A stretch of 24,069 bases of DNA from Flavobacteriaceae bacterium (GTDB lineage: Bacteria > Bacteroidota > Bacteroidia > Flavobacteriales > Flavobacteriaceae): NCBI GenBank assembly GCA_016649785.1, contig JAENXB010000010.1, forward strand, positions 1-24,069. The letters are read 5' to 3'. The first letter of the stretch is position 1; every line of letters begins with the position of its first letter. The notes below the pieces were generated by a model that saw only the letters and a program-made list of their open reading frames with translations, was not told the DNA's origin and did no database searches. The position numbers were made by a program, and so were the translations under genes. Positions 7,177-15,081 of this stretch are shown here, in pieces.

Positions 7177-7692
7177 TCAGATTTTTTTCATCTGTTGTTT
7201 CATCATCTGGATCTGCTCTTTTAACATTCCGTGTTTATCCAGTTTTTTTGCCTCGGTTAGCAGGATTTGAGCTTCGCGCTTGCGCCTTTTGGTCATTGCA
7301 ATACCAGCCAGATTGAGTTTGGCCATCGCCAGATCCTGGCTCATTGACAAACCGAGTTTTATGGCCTTTTTAAAATATTTTTCGGCCTTGGTAATATTTG
7401 TTTGAGAAAGCATCAGCCCATGCAGGTACCAAAAGTAGCCTTGTTGGCCTTGTGTAAGCGCTGTTTCAGGATTTTTTATTTTATCGAGCCATTTTTTTGC
7501 GCCCGCAAAATCTTGTTTTCGCAATCTTAAAAATGCAATTAGGATCATTTCATTTTTAAAATACAGAAAAATAAATATTGTTGAAATCAGAATATACATA
7601 ATTCCGTTCCCAATGTTTCCAAGGGTAAATTGCCAAATGGCAACAGAAATTATAATTCCGGTTATAACTAATTTGATATTTTTGTTAAACAT
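7177..7692 (-). CDS. TPR-type membrane protein
   Basis: 171 residues. Two hydrophobic segments near residues 7-26 and 30-46 (IKLVITGIIISVAIWQFTL and MYILISTIFIFLYF) are followed by a soluble part of helical pairs. AKKWLDKI, GYFWYLHGLMLSQTNITKAE plus KYFKKAIKLG, and LAMAKLNLAGIAMTKRRKRE plus AQILLTEAKKL are spaced about 34 residues apart, as in tetratricopeptide repeats. The tail is basic (MKQQMKKI). Such proteins usually hold partners together at the membrane; the partner here is unknown. The gene is divergent from rpmH. Confidence 0.72.
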   Translation of the reverse strand: MFNKNIKLVITGIIISVAIWQFTLGNIGNGIMYILISTIFIFLYFKNEMILIAFLRLRKQDFAGAKKWLDKIKNPETALTQGQQGYFWYLHGLMLSQTNITKAEKYFKKAIKLGLSMSQDLAMAKLNLAGIAMTKRRKREAQILLTEAKKLDKHGMLKEQIQMMKQQMKKI

Positions 7693-7717
7693 ATTGGGTG
7701 GTGTTTTTTTCAGTGTG

Positions 7718-7725
7718 CAAAGTTA
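7718..7725 (-). promoter_or_regulatory. Possible -7 box for the TPR protein gene
   Basis: Reads TAACTTTG on the minus strand, 26 bases before the ATG, the same sequence and distance as upstream of the thioredoxin-fold gene. The -33 region is an A/T run without TTG. Confidence 0.45.
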
Positions 7726-7758
7726 GTAAAAACTATTAAAAAATTTTTTTATTTAGTT

Positions 7759-7789
7759 TTTGGAAGATATCAAAGTCTTTGTATATTTG
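7759..7789 (+). promoter_or_regulatory. rpmH promoter (Bacteroidetes type)
   Basis: TTTG (7759-7762) and TATATTTG (7782-7789) are separated by 19 nt. This matches the flavobacterial -33 TTTG / -7 TAnnTTTG consensus. The start codon of rpmH is 70 bases downstream, so the leader is about 60 nt. Confidence 0.8.
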
Positions 7790-7858
7790 CCCGCAGTTTT
7801 AAAGAAAGGCTTAAAACTAATTAAACTAAGGTTTCCATAGAGATTTAAAGATAATAAA

Positions 7859-8017
7859 ATGAAAAGAACGTTTCAACCATCTAAGAGAAAAAGAAAAAAT
7901 AAGCACGGTTTCAGAGAGCGCATGGCAAGTGTGAACGGAAGAAAAGTGCTGGCTAGAAGAAGAGCAAAAGGTAGAAAAAAATTATCTGTATCCTCTGAGA
8001 CAAGACACAAACACTAG
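7859..8017 (+). CDS. rpmH: 50S ribosomal protein L34
   Basis: A 52-residue, very basic protein of the large ribosomal subunit. The sequence MKRTFQPSKRKRKNKHGF continues into RERMASVNGRKVLARRRAKG, and both are diagnostic of L34. The length is slightly above the 44-47 typical of other phyla because of the tail SVSSETRHKH, as is usual in Bacteroidetes. It has its own promoter and terminator. No dnaA or rnpA gene is next to it, unlike the classical rpmH locus; carB follows instead. Confidence 0.97.
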   Translation: MKRTFQPSKRKRKNKHGFRERMASVNGRKVLARRRAKGRKKLSVSSETRHKH

Positions 8018-8041
8018 TGAAAATTAGTATCAAAATATTAA

Positions 8042-8072
8042 GGTGTTACTTTTTTAAGTAACGCCTTTTTTT
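8042..8072 (+). terminator. Rho-independent terminator of rpmH
   Basis: GGTGTTACTT (8042-8051) pairs with AAGTAACGCC (8056-8065), with one G-T pair and a TTTT loop, followed by a run of seven T. Confidence 0.88.
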
Positions 8073-8088
8073 ATATTCAAACGATTCC

Positions 8089-8096
8089 TATTTTTG
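8089..8096 (+). promoter_or_regulatory. Probable -7 box of carB
   Basis: TATTTTTG fits TAnnTTTG and lies 24 bases before the carB ATG. The -33 position falls in the T-run of the rpmH terminator, so the upstream element is weak or absent. Confidence 0.5.
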
Positions 8097-8120
8097 TAAA
8101 ATAATAATTTCCTCTTTAAA

Positions 8121-10973
8121 ATGCCGAAAAACAATCAGATTAAAAGTGTTTTAATAATTGGTTCCGGACCGATTGTAATTGGTCAGGCCTGCGAATTTGA
8201 TTACGCGGGTGCCCAATCTTTAAAATCTTTGAGAGAAGAAGGAATAGAGACTATTCTGATAAATTCCAACCCCGCGACCATCATGACCGACCCGTCCATG
8301 GCCGATTATGTTTATTTGAAACCTCTTACCACAAAATCTATTTTAGAAATCCTTAAGGCACATCCCAACCTGGATGCCGTTTTGCCAACCATGGGTGGGC
8401 AAACCGCTTTAAACTTATGTATTGAAGCAGATGAAAAGGGTATCTGGAAGGATTTTGGAGTAAAACTTATAGGGGTTGATATTGATGCTATCAACATTAC
8501 CGAAAACCGTGAGAAATTTAAAGACCTTATGGATAAGATCGGGATCCCGGTGGCACCAGCAAGAATTGTTACTTCTTATTTGGAAGGAAAAGAGGCGGCT
8601 CAGGAATTCGGTTTTCCACTGGTTATCCGTGCCTCTTTTACCCTGGGTGGAAGCGGGGCGGCCTTTGTGCATAAGGCGGAAGACTTTGATGAATTGCTCA
8701 CCAGAGGACTTGAAGCATCGCCAATTCACGAGGTGCTTATAGATAAAGCCTTAGTAGGTTGGAAAGAATTTGAACTGGAACTTTTAAGGGATAGAAATGA
8801 CAACGTTGTTATTATATGTTCTATCGAGAATATGGATCCAATGGGAATTCATACCGGAGATTCCATAACGGTTGCCCCGGCAATGACTCTTAGCGATACT
8901 ACTTATCAGCGTATGCGCGATATGGCCATTAAAATGATGCGTAGTATAGGTGATTTTGCCGGTGGATGTAATGTTCAATTTGCAGTGAGCCCGGACGAAA
9001 ATGAAGACATTATTGCCATTGAAATTAACCCCCGGGTTTCCAGATCTTCTGCCTTGGCATCTAAAGCTACAGGATATCCAATTGCCAAAATTGCCACAAA
9101 ACTGGCTATTGGCTATCATTTAGATGAACTGGAAAATCAAATTACCAAATCTACTTCGGCTTTATTTGAACCAAGTCTGGATTATGTAATTGTAAAGATC
9201 CCGCGGTGGAACTTCGATAAATTCGAAGGAAGTGATCGCACGCTTGGCCTTCAAATGAAATCTGTAGGGGAAGTAATGGGAATAGGAAGATCTTTTCAGG
9301 AAGCGCTTCACAAAGCCACCCAATCTCTCGAAATTAGCCGAAACGGCCTTGGTGCCGATGGAAAGGGCTATACCAAATACGATGAAATTATTGAAAAACT
9401 CACCTTTGCAAGCTGGGATAGGGTTTTTGTGATTTATGATGCAATTCAGATCGGAATTCCGTTAAGCCGCATCCACGAAATCACCAAAATAGATATGTGG
9501 TTCCTTAAACAATATGAGGAACTTTATGCCCTTGAAGTTGAAGTTTCAAAGTATAATATTGACAGTTTACAGAAGGAATTGTTGCTGGAAGCCAAACAAA
9601 AAGGTTTTGCAGACAGGCAAATAGCGCACATGCTTGATTGTTTGGAAAGCGAGGTTTACAATAAAAGGGATGCCTTTGGAATAAACAGGATCTTTAAATT
9701 GGTAGATACTTGTGCCGCCGAATTTAAAGCGCAAACCCCATATTACTATTCCACTTTTGAAGCTGAAATAGAAACCCCGGACGGGAAATGTTATGTTGAC
9801 AATGAAAGCGTGGTAACCGGAAAGAAAAAAATAGTGGTACTGGGTTCCGGACCAAACAGGATTGGCCAGGGAATAGAATTTGATTACAGTTGCGTTCACG
9901 GGGTTCTGGCTGCGGCTGAATGTGGTTATGAGACTATAATGATCAATTGTAATCCTGAAACGGTTTCAACCGATTTTGATGTGGCCGACAAGCTATATTT
10001 TGAACCGGTCTATTGGGAGCATATCTACGATATTATCCGGCACGAAAAACCCGAAGGGGTGATCGTTCAGTTGGGAGGACAAACCGCGCTAAAACTGGCT
10101 GAGAAATTAGACAGATACGGAATTAAGATTATTGGAACAACATACCAATCCCTTGATTTAGCCGAAGACAGAGGAAGCTTCTCAAAACTGCTTCAGGAAA
10201 ATGATATTCCATATCCCGAATTTGGAATTGCTGAAACTGCCGATGAAGCCCTGGCATTGACAGATGAACTGAAATTTCCAATTTTGGTCAGGCCATCTTA
10301 TGTACTTGGTGGACAAGGAATGAAAATCGTTATAAATAAAGATGAACTTGAAGCCCATGTAGTTGATCTGCTCCGCAAAATTCCGAATAACAAATTATTG
10401 CTGGATCATTATCTGGATGGAGCAATTGAAGCGGAAGCCGATGCAATTTGCGATGGAGAAAATGTCTATATAATTGGAATAATGGAGCATATCGAGCCTT
10501 GCGGAATACATTCCGGTGATTCCAATGCCTTGCTTCCTCCTTTTAATCTGGGAGATCTGGTAATGCAACAGATCATTGACCACACAAATAAAATTGCTTT
10601 GGCTTTACACACTGTGGGGCTCATAAACATTCAGTTTGCCATAAAAGATGAAAAGGTTTACATAATTGAAGCCAATCCACGTGCTTCGAGAACAGTGCCT
10701 TTTATTTCAAAAGCTTATGGAGAACCTTATGTGAATTATGCAACCAAGGTAATGTTGGGACATAATAAAGTAACCGATTTTGATTTTAAGCCTAAATTGA
10801 AGGGATATGCGATCAAACAACCGGTATTTTCTTTCAATAAATTCCCTAATGTAAATAAACAATTGGGACCCGAAATGAAGAGTACAGGGGAAAGCATCCT
10901 TTTTATAGACAGTCTTAAGGATGATACATTTTATGATTTGTATGCCAGAAGAAGAATGTATTTGAGCAAGTAA
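8121..10973 (+). CDS. carB: Carbamoyl-phosphate synthase large subunit, without the C-terminal allosteric domain
   Basis: Makes carbamoyl phosphate from bicarbonate, ammonia and two ATP for arginine and pyrimidine synthesis. Both synthetase halves are present: the first begins GSGPIVIGQACEFDYAG (residue ~14) with its ATP-grasp domain at ~120-390; the second begins GSGPNRIGQGIEFDYSCVHG (~573) with ATP-grasp at ~670-870. Metal- and ATP-binding motifs AIEINPRVSRSSALASKATG and IEANPRASRTVPFISKAYGE are intact. The protein stops at 950 residues, just after MKSTGES...DLYARRRMYLSK, where E. coli CarB (1073) continues into the MGS-like domain that binds UMP, IMP and ornithine. Short CarB proteins are known in Bacteroidetes, so this is not a truncation by mutation. 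carA is not in this window. The ATG start matches the family. Confidence 0.96.
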   Translation: MPKNNQIKSVLIIGSGPIVIGQACEFDYAGAQSLKSLREEGIETILINSNPATIMTDPSMADYVYLKPLTTKSILEILKAHPNLDAVLPTMGGQTALNLCIEADEKGIWKDFGVKLIGVDIDAINITENREKFKDLMDKIGIPVAPARIVTSYLEGKEAAQEFGFPLVIRASFTLGGSGAAFVHKAEDFDELLTRGLEASPIHEVLIDKALVGWKEFELELLRDRNDNVVIICSIENMDPMGIHTGDSITVAPAMTLSDTTYQRMRDMAIKMMRSIGDFAGGCNVQFAVSPDENEDIIAIEINPRVSRSSALASKATGYPIAKIATKLAIGYHLDELENQITKSTSALFEPSLDYVIVKIPRWNFDKFEGSDRTLGLQMKSVGEVMGIGRSFQEALHKATQSLEISRNGLGADGKGYTKYDEIIEKLTFASWDRVFVIYDAIQIGIPLSRIHEITKIDMWFLKQYEELYALEVEVSKYNIDSLQKELLLEAKQKGFADRQIAHMLDCLESEVYNKRDAFGINRIFKLVDTCAAEFKAQTPYYYSTFEAEIETPDGKCYVDNESVVTGKKKIVVLGSGPNRIGQGIEFDYSCVHGVLAAAECGYETIMINCNPETVSTDFDVADKLYFEPVYWEHIYDIIRHEKPEGVIVQLGGQTALKLAEKLDRYGIKIIGTTYQSLDLAEDRGSFSKLLQENDIPYPEFGIAETADEALALTDELKFPILVRPSYVLGGQGMKIVINKDELEAHVVDLLRKIPNNKLLLDHYLDGAIEAEADAICDGENVYIIGIMEHIEPCGIHSGDSNALLPPFNLGDLVMQQIIDHTNKIALALHTVGLINIQFAIKDEKVYIIEANPRASRTVPFISKAYGEPYVNYATKVMLGHNKVTDFDFKPKLKGYAIKQPVFSFNKFPNVNKQLGPEMKSTGESILFIDSLKDDTFYDLYARRRMYLSK

Positions 10974-10991
10974 AAAAATCTATATATAAAA

Positions 10992-11029
10992 AAGGCGGCC
11001 TAAAAATGAATTTAGGCCGCCTTTTTTAT
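10992..11029. terminator. Bidirectional terminator between carB and the lipoprotein gene
   Basis: A 13-bp stem, AAGGCGGCCTAAA (10992-11004) with TTTAGGCCGCCTT (11011-11023), a 6-nt loop, an A-run before it and a T-run after it. It serves the two convergent genes. Confidence 0.92.
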
Positions 11030-11046
11030 TGATAAACTAAAGGATA

Positions 11047-11442
11047 TTACTTCTTGCTAAGTTCTAAAACCTGAACAGTAGTGCTGCCATCTGTAGATTT
11101 CCAGACCTGCTTTTTGCTTTTGTTGGTAATTACGATCCAGGTTTTATTAAAATCGGATTCTTCTTTAGGGTTTGATCCGGTAATAGTCAAATTTGTTTCC
11201 TCTAAATTCCACTTGAAAGGTTGAATGTCGCTGTAATCATTACTGAAGATGCTGTACCTTACATTTTTCTCACCGGTTCCATTCTTTTTCAAAGTGATCT
11301 CTCCGGCATTTTTCAAGACAGCTTTCTGACCTTTTTGGTCGTTAATTTCATACTGGTCTATATTCCAGGTTCCTACGATCTTTTGGCTGCAACTTGTTAT
11401 AAACAGCACGGAAATCGCGGCAATAAAAAAAGATTTTCTCAT
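11047..11442 (-). CDS. Lipocalin-like lipoprotein
   Basis: 131 residues. The N-terminus MRKSFFIAAISVLFITSCSQ is a lipoprotein signal with the modified cysteine at C18. The rest is beta-rich. KIVGTWNIDQYEIND at the start, GEITLKKNGTGEKNVRYSIF, then FKWNLEETNLTIT resemble the 'l.GtW.l...' and later strands of the lipocalin-like families found as Bacteroidetes surface or periplasmic lipoproteins. It most likely sits in the outer or inner membrane, facing the periplasm. Ligand unknown. The gene is divergent from the DUF423 gene. Confidence 0.75.
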   Translation of the reverse strand: MRKSFFIAAISVLFITSCSQKIVGTWNIDQYEINDQKGQKAVLKNAGEITLKKNGTGEKNVRYSIFSNDYSDIQPFKWNLEETNLTITGSNPKEESDFNKTWIVITNKSKKQVWKSTDGSTTVQVLELSKK

Positions 11443-11536
11443 AATTTGACAATTTTTTCTAAAGGTACCATAAATTGTATTTTTTAAGTAGATCAGGGTT
11501 TTATTTACCTTAATTTTAGCTTTTAAATTTATTTAG

Positions 11537-11929
11537 ATGAAAGAAATTATATTAATTTTTGGTGGTGTTTACGGTGGTCTGGCGGTAATTCTTGGAGCAT
11601 TCGGTGCACACGCTTTAAAATCGAAGTTTAACGAAGATCAGCTGAAAAGTTTTGAAACCGGTGTTAAATATCAAATGTACCACGCCCTTTTGCTTATAAT
11701 AACAGGAATTTCTTTTCCGTTTATGGAAACCTCTCAACAAATTATGGGTTGGAGTCTTATAATTGGTGTTTTTTTGTTCTCTTTCAGTATTTACGGACTT
11801 ACTTTAAGTGCCGCAAGTGGGAAAAAACTTCGTTTTTTAGGCCCGGTAACTCCCCTTGGAGGTTTGCTATTGGTAATTGGATGGGTCTTATTTACCATCA
11901 ATGCCGCCAGGTATGCGGTGTATCTTTAA
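11537..11929 (+). CDS. DUF423 family integral membrane protein
   Basis: 130 residues with four predicted membrane helices (about 5-24, 46-65, 70-90, 103-125). GGLAVILGAFGAHALKSKF near the N-terminus and the GVKYQMYHALLL motif are the hallmarks of DUF423 (PF04241; YgdD in E. coli). The C-terminal FLGPVTPLGGLLLVIGWVLF also fits. Molecular function is not established for the family. A monocistronic gene by position. Confidence 0.92.
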   Translation: MKEIILIFGGVYGGLAVILGAFGAHALKSKFNEDQLKSFETGVKYQMYHALLLIITGISFPFMETSQQIMGWSLIIGVFLFSFSIYGLTLSAASGKKLRFLGPVTPLGGLLLVIGWVLFTINAARYAVYL

Positions 11930-11965
11930 AAAATCCTGAAGGTAAAAACAAGCTCTAAATATTGA

Positions 11966-12928
11966 TTAGTTACTGCTTTGCTGAAGAGTTCGCTTCCGGT
12001 AATTTTCGGCAAAAATTGAGATCAAAAGCAGTTGTAAAATATGGTAAAACATAATTGGCAAAAGGAAAAGACCCAGGCTCGCGGAGTTTCCAAAAATAAT
12101 TTTGACCATAACCGTACCGTGAATCAGTGATTTTTGGCTTCCGCAAAATTTGGCGGTAATGGTATCTTTTAAACCGAAGTCCATCAGCTTGCAAACATAA
12201 CCTATCAACCCGTAAATCAGGAAGAACAAGACAAGTACAATTCCGAATAATTTCAAGAGATCCAGTACTTTGATAGTATCAAATAAATTTGAGGTAAAGG
12301 AATTGCTGAAGCTGTTAAAGACGATCAGTACAATTACCGATTTGTCAAATAAGCTTAATTTAGAACTATGGAAACGTGCCATTTTCCCTAAATATGGTTG
12401 TAATAACAGCCCGATTATCAATGGCAACAAAACTTGAAGGAAAAGTTTTAACAATATATCCAGGATTTCAAACTCCCCGGATTTCATCATAAAAATACTT
12501 AACCAAAGTGGGGTAGCCACAATTCCGATCAATCCTGATATGGTTGCATTAAAAATAGCGGTTGGGAGGTTTCCCCTGGCTATTGCTACCATTATAACTG
12601 CCGATGAAACCGTGGAGGGCAGAGCTCCCAGAAAAAGGATGGCCAACCAAAGCCTGGATTGCAGCCCGCCATCAAAAAACGGAATAAACAACAGGGTGAG
12701 AAGGGGAAACACCACAAAGGTGGTGAGTTGTATTAAAATATGTGAACGATAGTTTAAAAAGCCTAATTTCAACTCTGAAGGCGCAAGTTTAAGTCCGTAG
12801 AAAAAGAAAATCAATCCAATTCCAATATTGGTAATTTGCTTTAAAGGCAGATCGCTTAGGGCAGTTGGAAATAGATATGCCAATAAAATAGCGACAAATA
12901 AGGCGATTATAAACCCATGCGCCTTCAA
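11966..12928 (-). CDS. Bile acid:sodium symporter-like (BASS/YfeH) transporter
   Basis: 320 residues, about 9-10 membrane helices. The sequence follows the SBF-like family (PF13593, E. coli YfeH): IGIGLIFFFYGLKLAPSEL, LFLGALPSTVSSAVIMVAIA with the conserved PSTVSS turn, ARGNLPTAIFNATISGLIGI and FCGSQKSLIHGTVM in the second half. It probably carries an organic anion with sodium; the substrate is unknown. The start is a TTG at 12928: a stop codon lies directly upstream in frame and no early ATG exists, while the residues after the TTG match the family's first helix. The TTGA overlap with the thioesterase stop indicates translational coupling. Confidence 0.87.
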   Translation of the reverse strand: MKAHGFIIALFVAILLAYLFPTALSDLPLKQITNIGIGLIFFFYGLKLAPSELKLGFLNYRSHILIQLTTFVVFPLLTLLFIPFFDGGLQSRLWLAILFLGALPSTVSSAVIMVAIARGNLPTAIFNATISGLIGIVATPLWLSIFMMKSGEFEILDILLKLFLQVLLPLIIGLLLQPYLGKMARFHSSKLSLFDKSVIVLIVFNSFSNSFTSNLFDTIKVLDLLKLFGIVLVLFFLIYGLIGYVCKLMDFGLKDTITAKFCGSQKSLIHGTVMVKIIFGNSASLGLFLLPIMFYHILQLLLISIFAENYRKRTLQQSSN

Positions 12929-13473
12929 TTACGTTCAATTTTCACATGGAAATCTTCCAGTAAATGCAAATATTCTTCTGAAGAAAAGCTGGTTTCCTGA
13001 AATTCCTTTTTTCGTTTCAACTTTATTTTATTTCTTTTAATACCCTTTATAAATCGACGGATATCATTGTCATCTTTTAGAATTAATCCCGGTACGGGAA
13101 TCGAATTTCCGGCTTCATCTTTGGCAATCATAGTAAAATAAGAAGAATTGCAATGTTTGACAACTCCGGTCTGAATGTTTTCGGCTTCTACGCGAATGCC
13201 TATTATCATGGAACTATTTCCAACATAATTAACCGAGGCTTTCAAAGTTACCAATTCCCCTATCTCAATGGGACTCAGAAAATCTACCGTATCCACGCTG
13301 GCAGTTACGCAATAAGCCCGTGAATGTTTGGAAGCACAGGCAAAAGCGATTTGATCCAGCAGGGATAAAATATATCCCCCGTGTATCTTTCCGTTGAAAT
13401 TGGAATAGGAGGGAAGCATTAACTGGGAAAGTGATATTTGTGAATCGGCTATTATTTTAAGTTCTCTCTTCAT
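12925..13473 (-). CDS. Acyl-CoA thioesterase, hotdog fold
   Basis: 182 residues, cytoplasmic. One hotdog domain: NFNGKIHGGYILSLLDQIAF (residues 25-44) holds the N-x-x-G-x-x-HGG-x-x-x-x-x-D pattern of YciA/BFIT-type acyl-CoA thioesterases, with Asp40 as likely catalytic acid. VTASVDTVDFLSPIEIGELV and SYFTMIAKDEAGNSIPVPGL complete the fold. The basic C-terminal tail (about 140-182, KGIKRNKIKLKRKKEFQ) is an extension beyond the core. The ATG at 13473 is chosen over an upstream in-frame start at 13542, because it opens with MKRELKIIADSQ and shares its A with the stop codon of the preceding gene (TAATG). Confidence 0.87.
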   Translation of the reverse strand: MKRELKIIADSQISLSQLMLPSYSNFNGKIHGGYILSLLDQIAFACASKHSRAYCVTASVDTVDFLSPIEIGELVTLKASVNYVGNSSMIIGIRVEAENIQTGVVKHCNSSYFTMIAKDEAGNSIPVPGLILKDDNDIRRFIKGIKRNKIKLKRKKEFQETSFSSEEYLHLLEDFHVKIERN

Positions 13474-13841
13474 TATCGATCTCTGAAATGGGGTGAATTT
13501 GTCTCTTCTACGTTTTGTATAAAATATTTGGTGTCTCCCCAAAATATAAAGGTTGCGTACCTCTCCACATAGGTGAGTTTTACATATTTACCTTCGTTCT
13601 CCTGAAGTTTTTTTATAACATCTTTATCTCTATCCAGAACCGAGAATTGAAAGATCTGCGCCCCGCTTATTCCCTGGCTTATCTCACCTTCCCAGGTTTT
13701 AAATATCACACCCTTCCGGCTGAATTTTATGAGTTCCCCGGAACGTGTTCCTTCACTATACGGGACATAATATACAAAGGCGAAATAAGAAATAAATAAA
13801 AAGAAAATTGCTCCAAGGATATAGAATAGTGTTTTTTTCAT
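13473..13841 (-). CDS. Small membrane-anchored protein of a flavobacterial family
   Basis: 122 residues. Residues 4-25 form one membrane helix (TLFYILGAIFFLFISYFAF). The C-terminal part contains YYVPYSEGTRSGELIKFSRK followed by GVIFKTWEGEI. I recognise this pattern from short flavobacterial proteins that some databases label '6-phosphogluconate dehydrogenase'; nothing in the sequence supports that enzyme (no Rossmann motif, far too short). True function unknown. The ATG at 13841, one base after the stop of the serine hydrolase gene, is preferred to an in-frame start at 13880 inside that gene. Confidence 0.75.
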   Translation of the reverse strand: MKKTLFYILGAIFFLFISYFAFVYYVPYSEGTRSGELIKFSRKGVIFKTWEGEISQGISGAQIFQFSVLDRDKDVIKKLQENEGKYVKLTYVERYATFIFWGDTKYFIQNVEETNSPHFRDR

Positions 13842-13842
13842 G

Positions 13843-14988
13843 TTACAGGGTTTGATAAACTTTATTGATAAATTCTTCAATCTTTGATGGTTCCAGCCAT
13901 CGGGTAATAATTACAAGATCCCGTTGACGGTCTATTACAATGAAATTCCCTCCAAAACCCGCGGCATAGTACAGATCTTCGGGCAATCCTTTCCAATGCC
14001 TGCTGCCTTTTTGATTAAGCCACCACATATACCCGTAATTAGAATTGGCTTTAGAAGGCAGGAGTGCCTGTTCAATTAAATTTTCAGATAATAGTTGTTC
14101 TCCTTTCCATTTTCCATTCCGGGAAAATAACAATCCAAAACGCGCCATATCTTCAGTATTAATAAACATCCCACCACCGGAATGTCCTCCACCGGTAACA
14201 GATTGCATTTTAATCCCATCAACATTGATCCACGCATTGTCATAACCATACCATCTCCAGGTAGAAGAAGCTCCTATTGGATCCATTATTTTTTCTTTTA
14301 ATACCTGCGGCAGTAGTTTGCGCCAAACCTGTAGCAGGGAGTATGCAAGAAGATTTACCCGTACATCGTTGTATTTAAAAACCGTACCCGGTTCATTTAG
14401 AGTCCTGTTTTTCCAATCGTCCAAACCTCCGGTGGAAGGTGGCCTGTCTGCCCAGTCATAACCTCCCCATAATTCCCCACTCCAGTCAGAGGATTGGTTT
14501 AATAAATGTTGCCAGGTTATTTTATGGTTGTGTTCCCCGTCAAAAGTTCCATCCCAAACATAATTGATAACAGGCTCCTCTGCATTTGCGATTAAATTTT
14601 CTTCCAACGCCAGAAGTGCAGTAGTGGAGAGGAAACTTTTTGTTACGCTAAAGGTCATATCAACCCGCTTTACATCGCCCCATTGGGCAATTATATAACC
14701 GTTTTTAAGGACTATTCCTGCAGGTCCGCCGCGTTTTTTGGTAGGACCATTAATTTCATGAAAAGGTTCCTTTTCAAATCCTTTTAAAATAGCCAGCCTT
14801 AGATCCCTGGGTTCACTGTATTCATTTTCCATCGCAAAGTCTACAGCTTCCTTCATTTTATCCGATTTGATATTGAGATCGGCCGGTGTTTTGTGCTCCC
14901 AATTTCCGTTAGATGGAAAATAAGTTTGCGCCTGAGAAATCAACGTTCCAAACAGCAGCAAGGCAAATAATTTCAAAGTTAATTTCAT
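13843..14988 (-). CDS. Exported serine hydrolase, beta-lactamase class C family
   Basis: 381 residues with a signal peptide (MKLTLKLFALLLFGTLISQA, then QTYF), so periplasmic or secreted. The SxxK nucleophile motif is SVTK at 114-117 in MTFSVTKSFLSTTALLALEE. The second motif is YND (206-208) in the place of the usual YxN, in EPGTVFKYNDVRVNLL. Near the C-terminus YAAGFGGNFIVID replaces the HxG/KTG motif, as in many S12 esterases and peptidases. HSGGGMFINTEDMARFGLLF is also typical. More likely an esterase or peptidase than a resistance enzyme. First gene of a four-gene operon with 1-nt gaps or overlaps. Confidence 0.87.
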   Translation of the reverse strand: MKLTLKLFALLLFGTLISQAQTYFPSNGNWEHKTPADLNIKSDKMKEAVDFAMENEYSEPRDLRLAILKGFEKEPFHEINGPTKKRGGPAGIVLKNGYIIAQWGDVKRVDMTFSVTKSFLSTTALLALEENLIANAEEPVINYVWDGTFDGEHNHKITWQHLLNQSSDWSGELWGGYDWADRPPSTGGLDDWKNRTLNEPGTVFKYNDVRVNLLAYSLLQVWRKLLPQVLKEKIMDPIGASSTWRWYGYDNAWINVDGIKMQSVTGGGHSGGGMFINTEDMARFGLLFSRNGKWKGEQLLSENLIEQALLPSKANSNYGYMWWLNQKGSRHWKGLPEDLYYAAGFGGNFIVIDRQRDLVIITRWLEPSKIEEFINKVYQTL

Positions 14989-15020
14989 CAGTTTATATTA
15001 TTTTTTTAGCGGACACCTGT

Positions 15021-15072
15021 AACATCCATATTGGCATTTCCCAGTGAGAGAAATTTTATTCTCATGGATGTT
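15021..15072. repeat. Nested inverted repeat between rmuC and the hydrolase operon
   Basis: AACATCCAT (15021-15029) pairs with ATGGATGTT (15064-15072); inside it GAGAA pairs with TTCTC just before the right arm. It lies 9 bases beyond the rmuC stop and upstream of the hydrolase operon, so it may end rmuC transcription or form in the operon's promoter region. No poly-T tail on either side is strong. Confidence 0.45.
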
Positions 15073-15081
15073 TTGTACAAC

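Noticed and set aside
8312..10583. Several antisense and alternative frames inside carB
   Set aside because: All lie within a clearly coding, conserved gene and have no independent support.
13473..13841. 6-phosphogluconate dehydrogenase
   Set aside because: Similar small flavobacterial proteins carry this label, but the 122-residue membrane-anchored chain has no nucleotide-binding fold or catalytic motifs.
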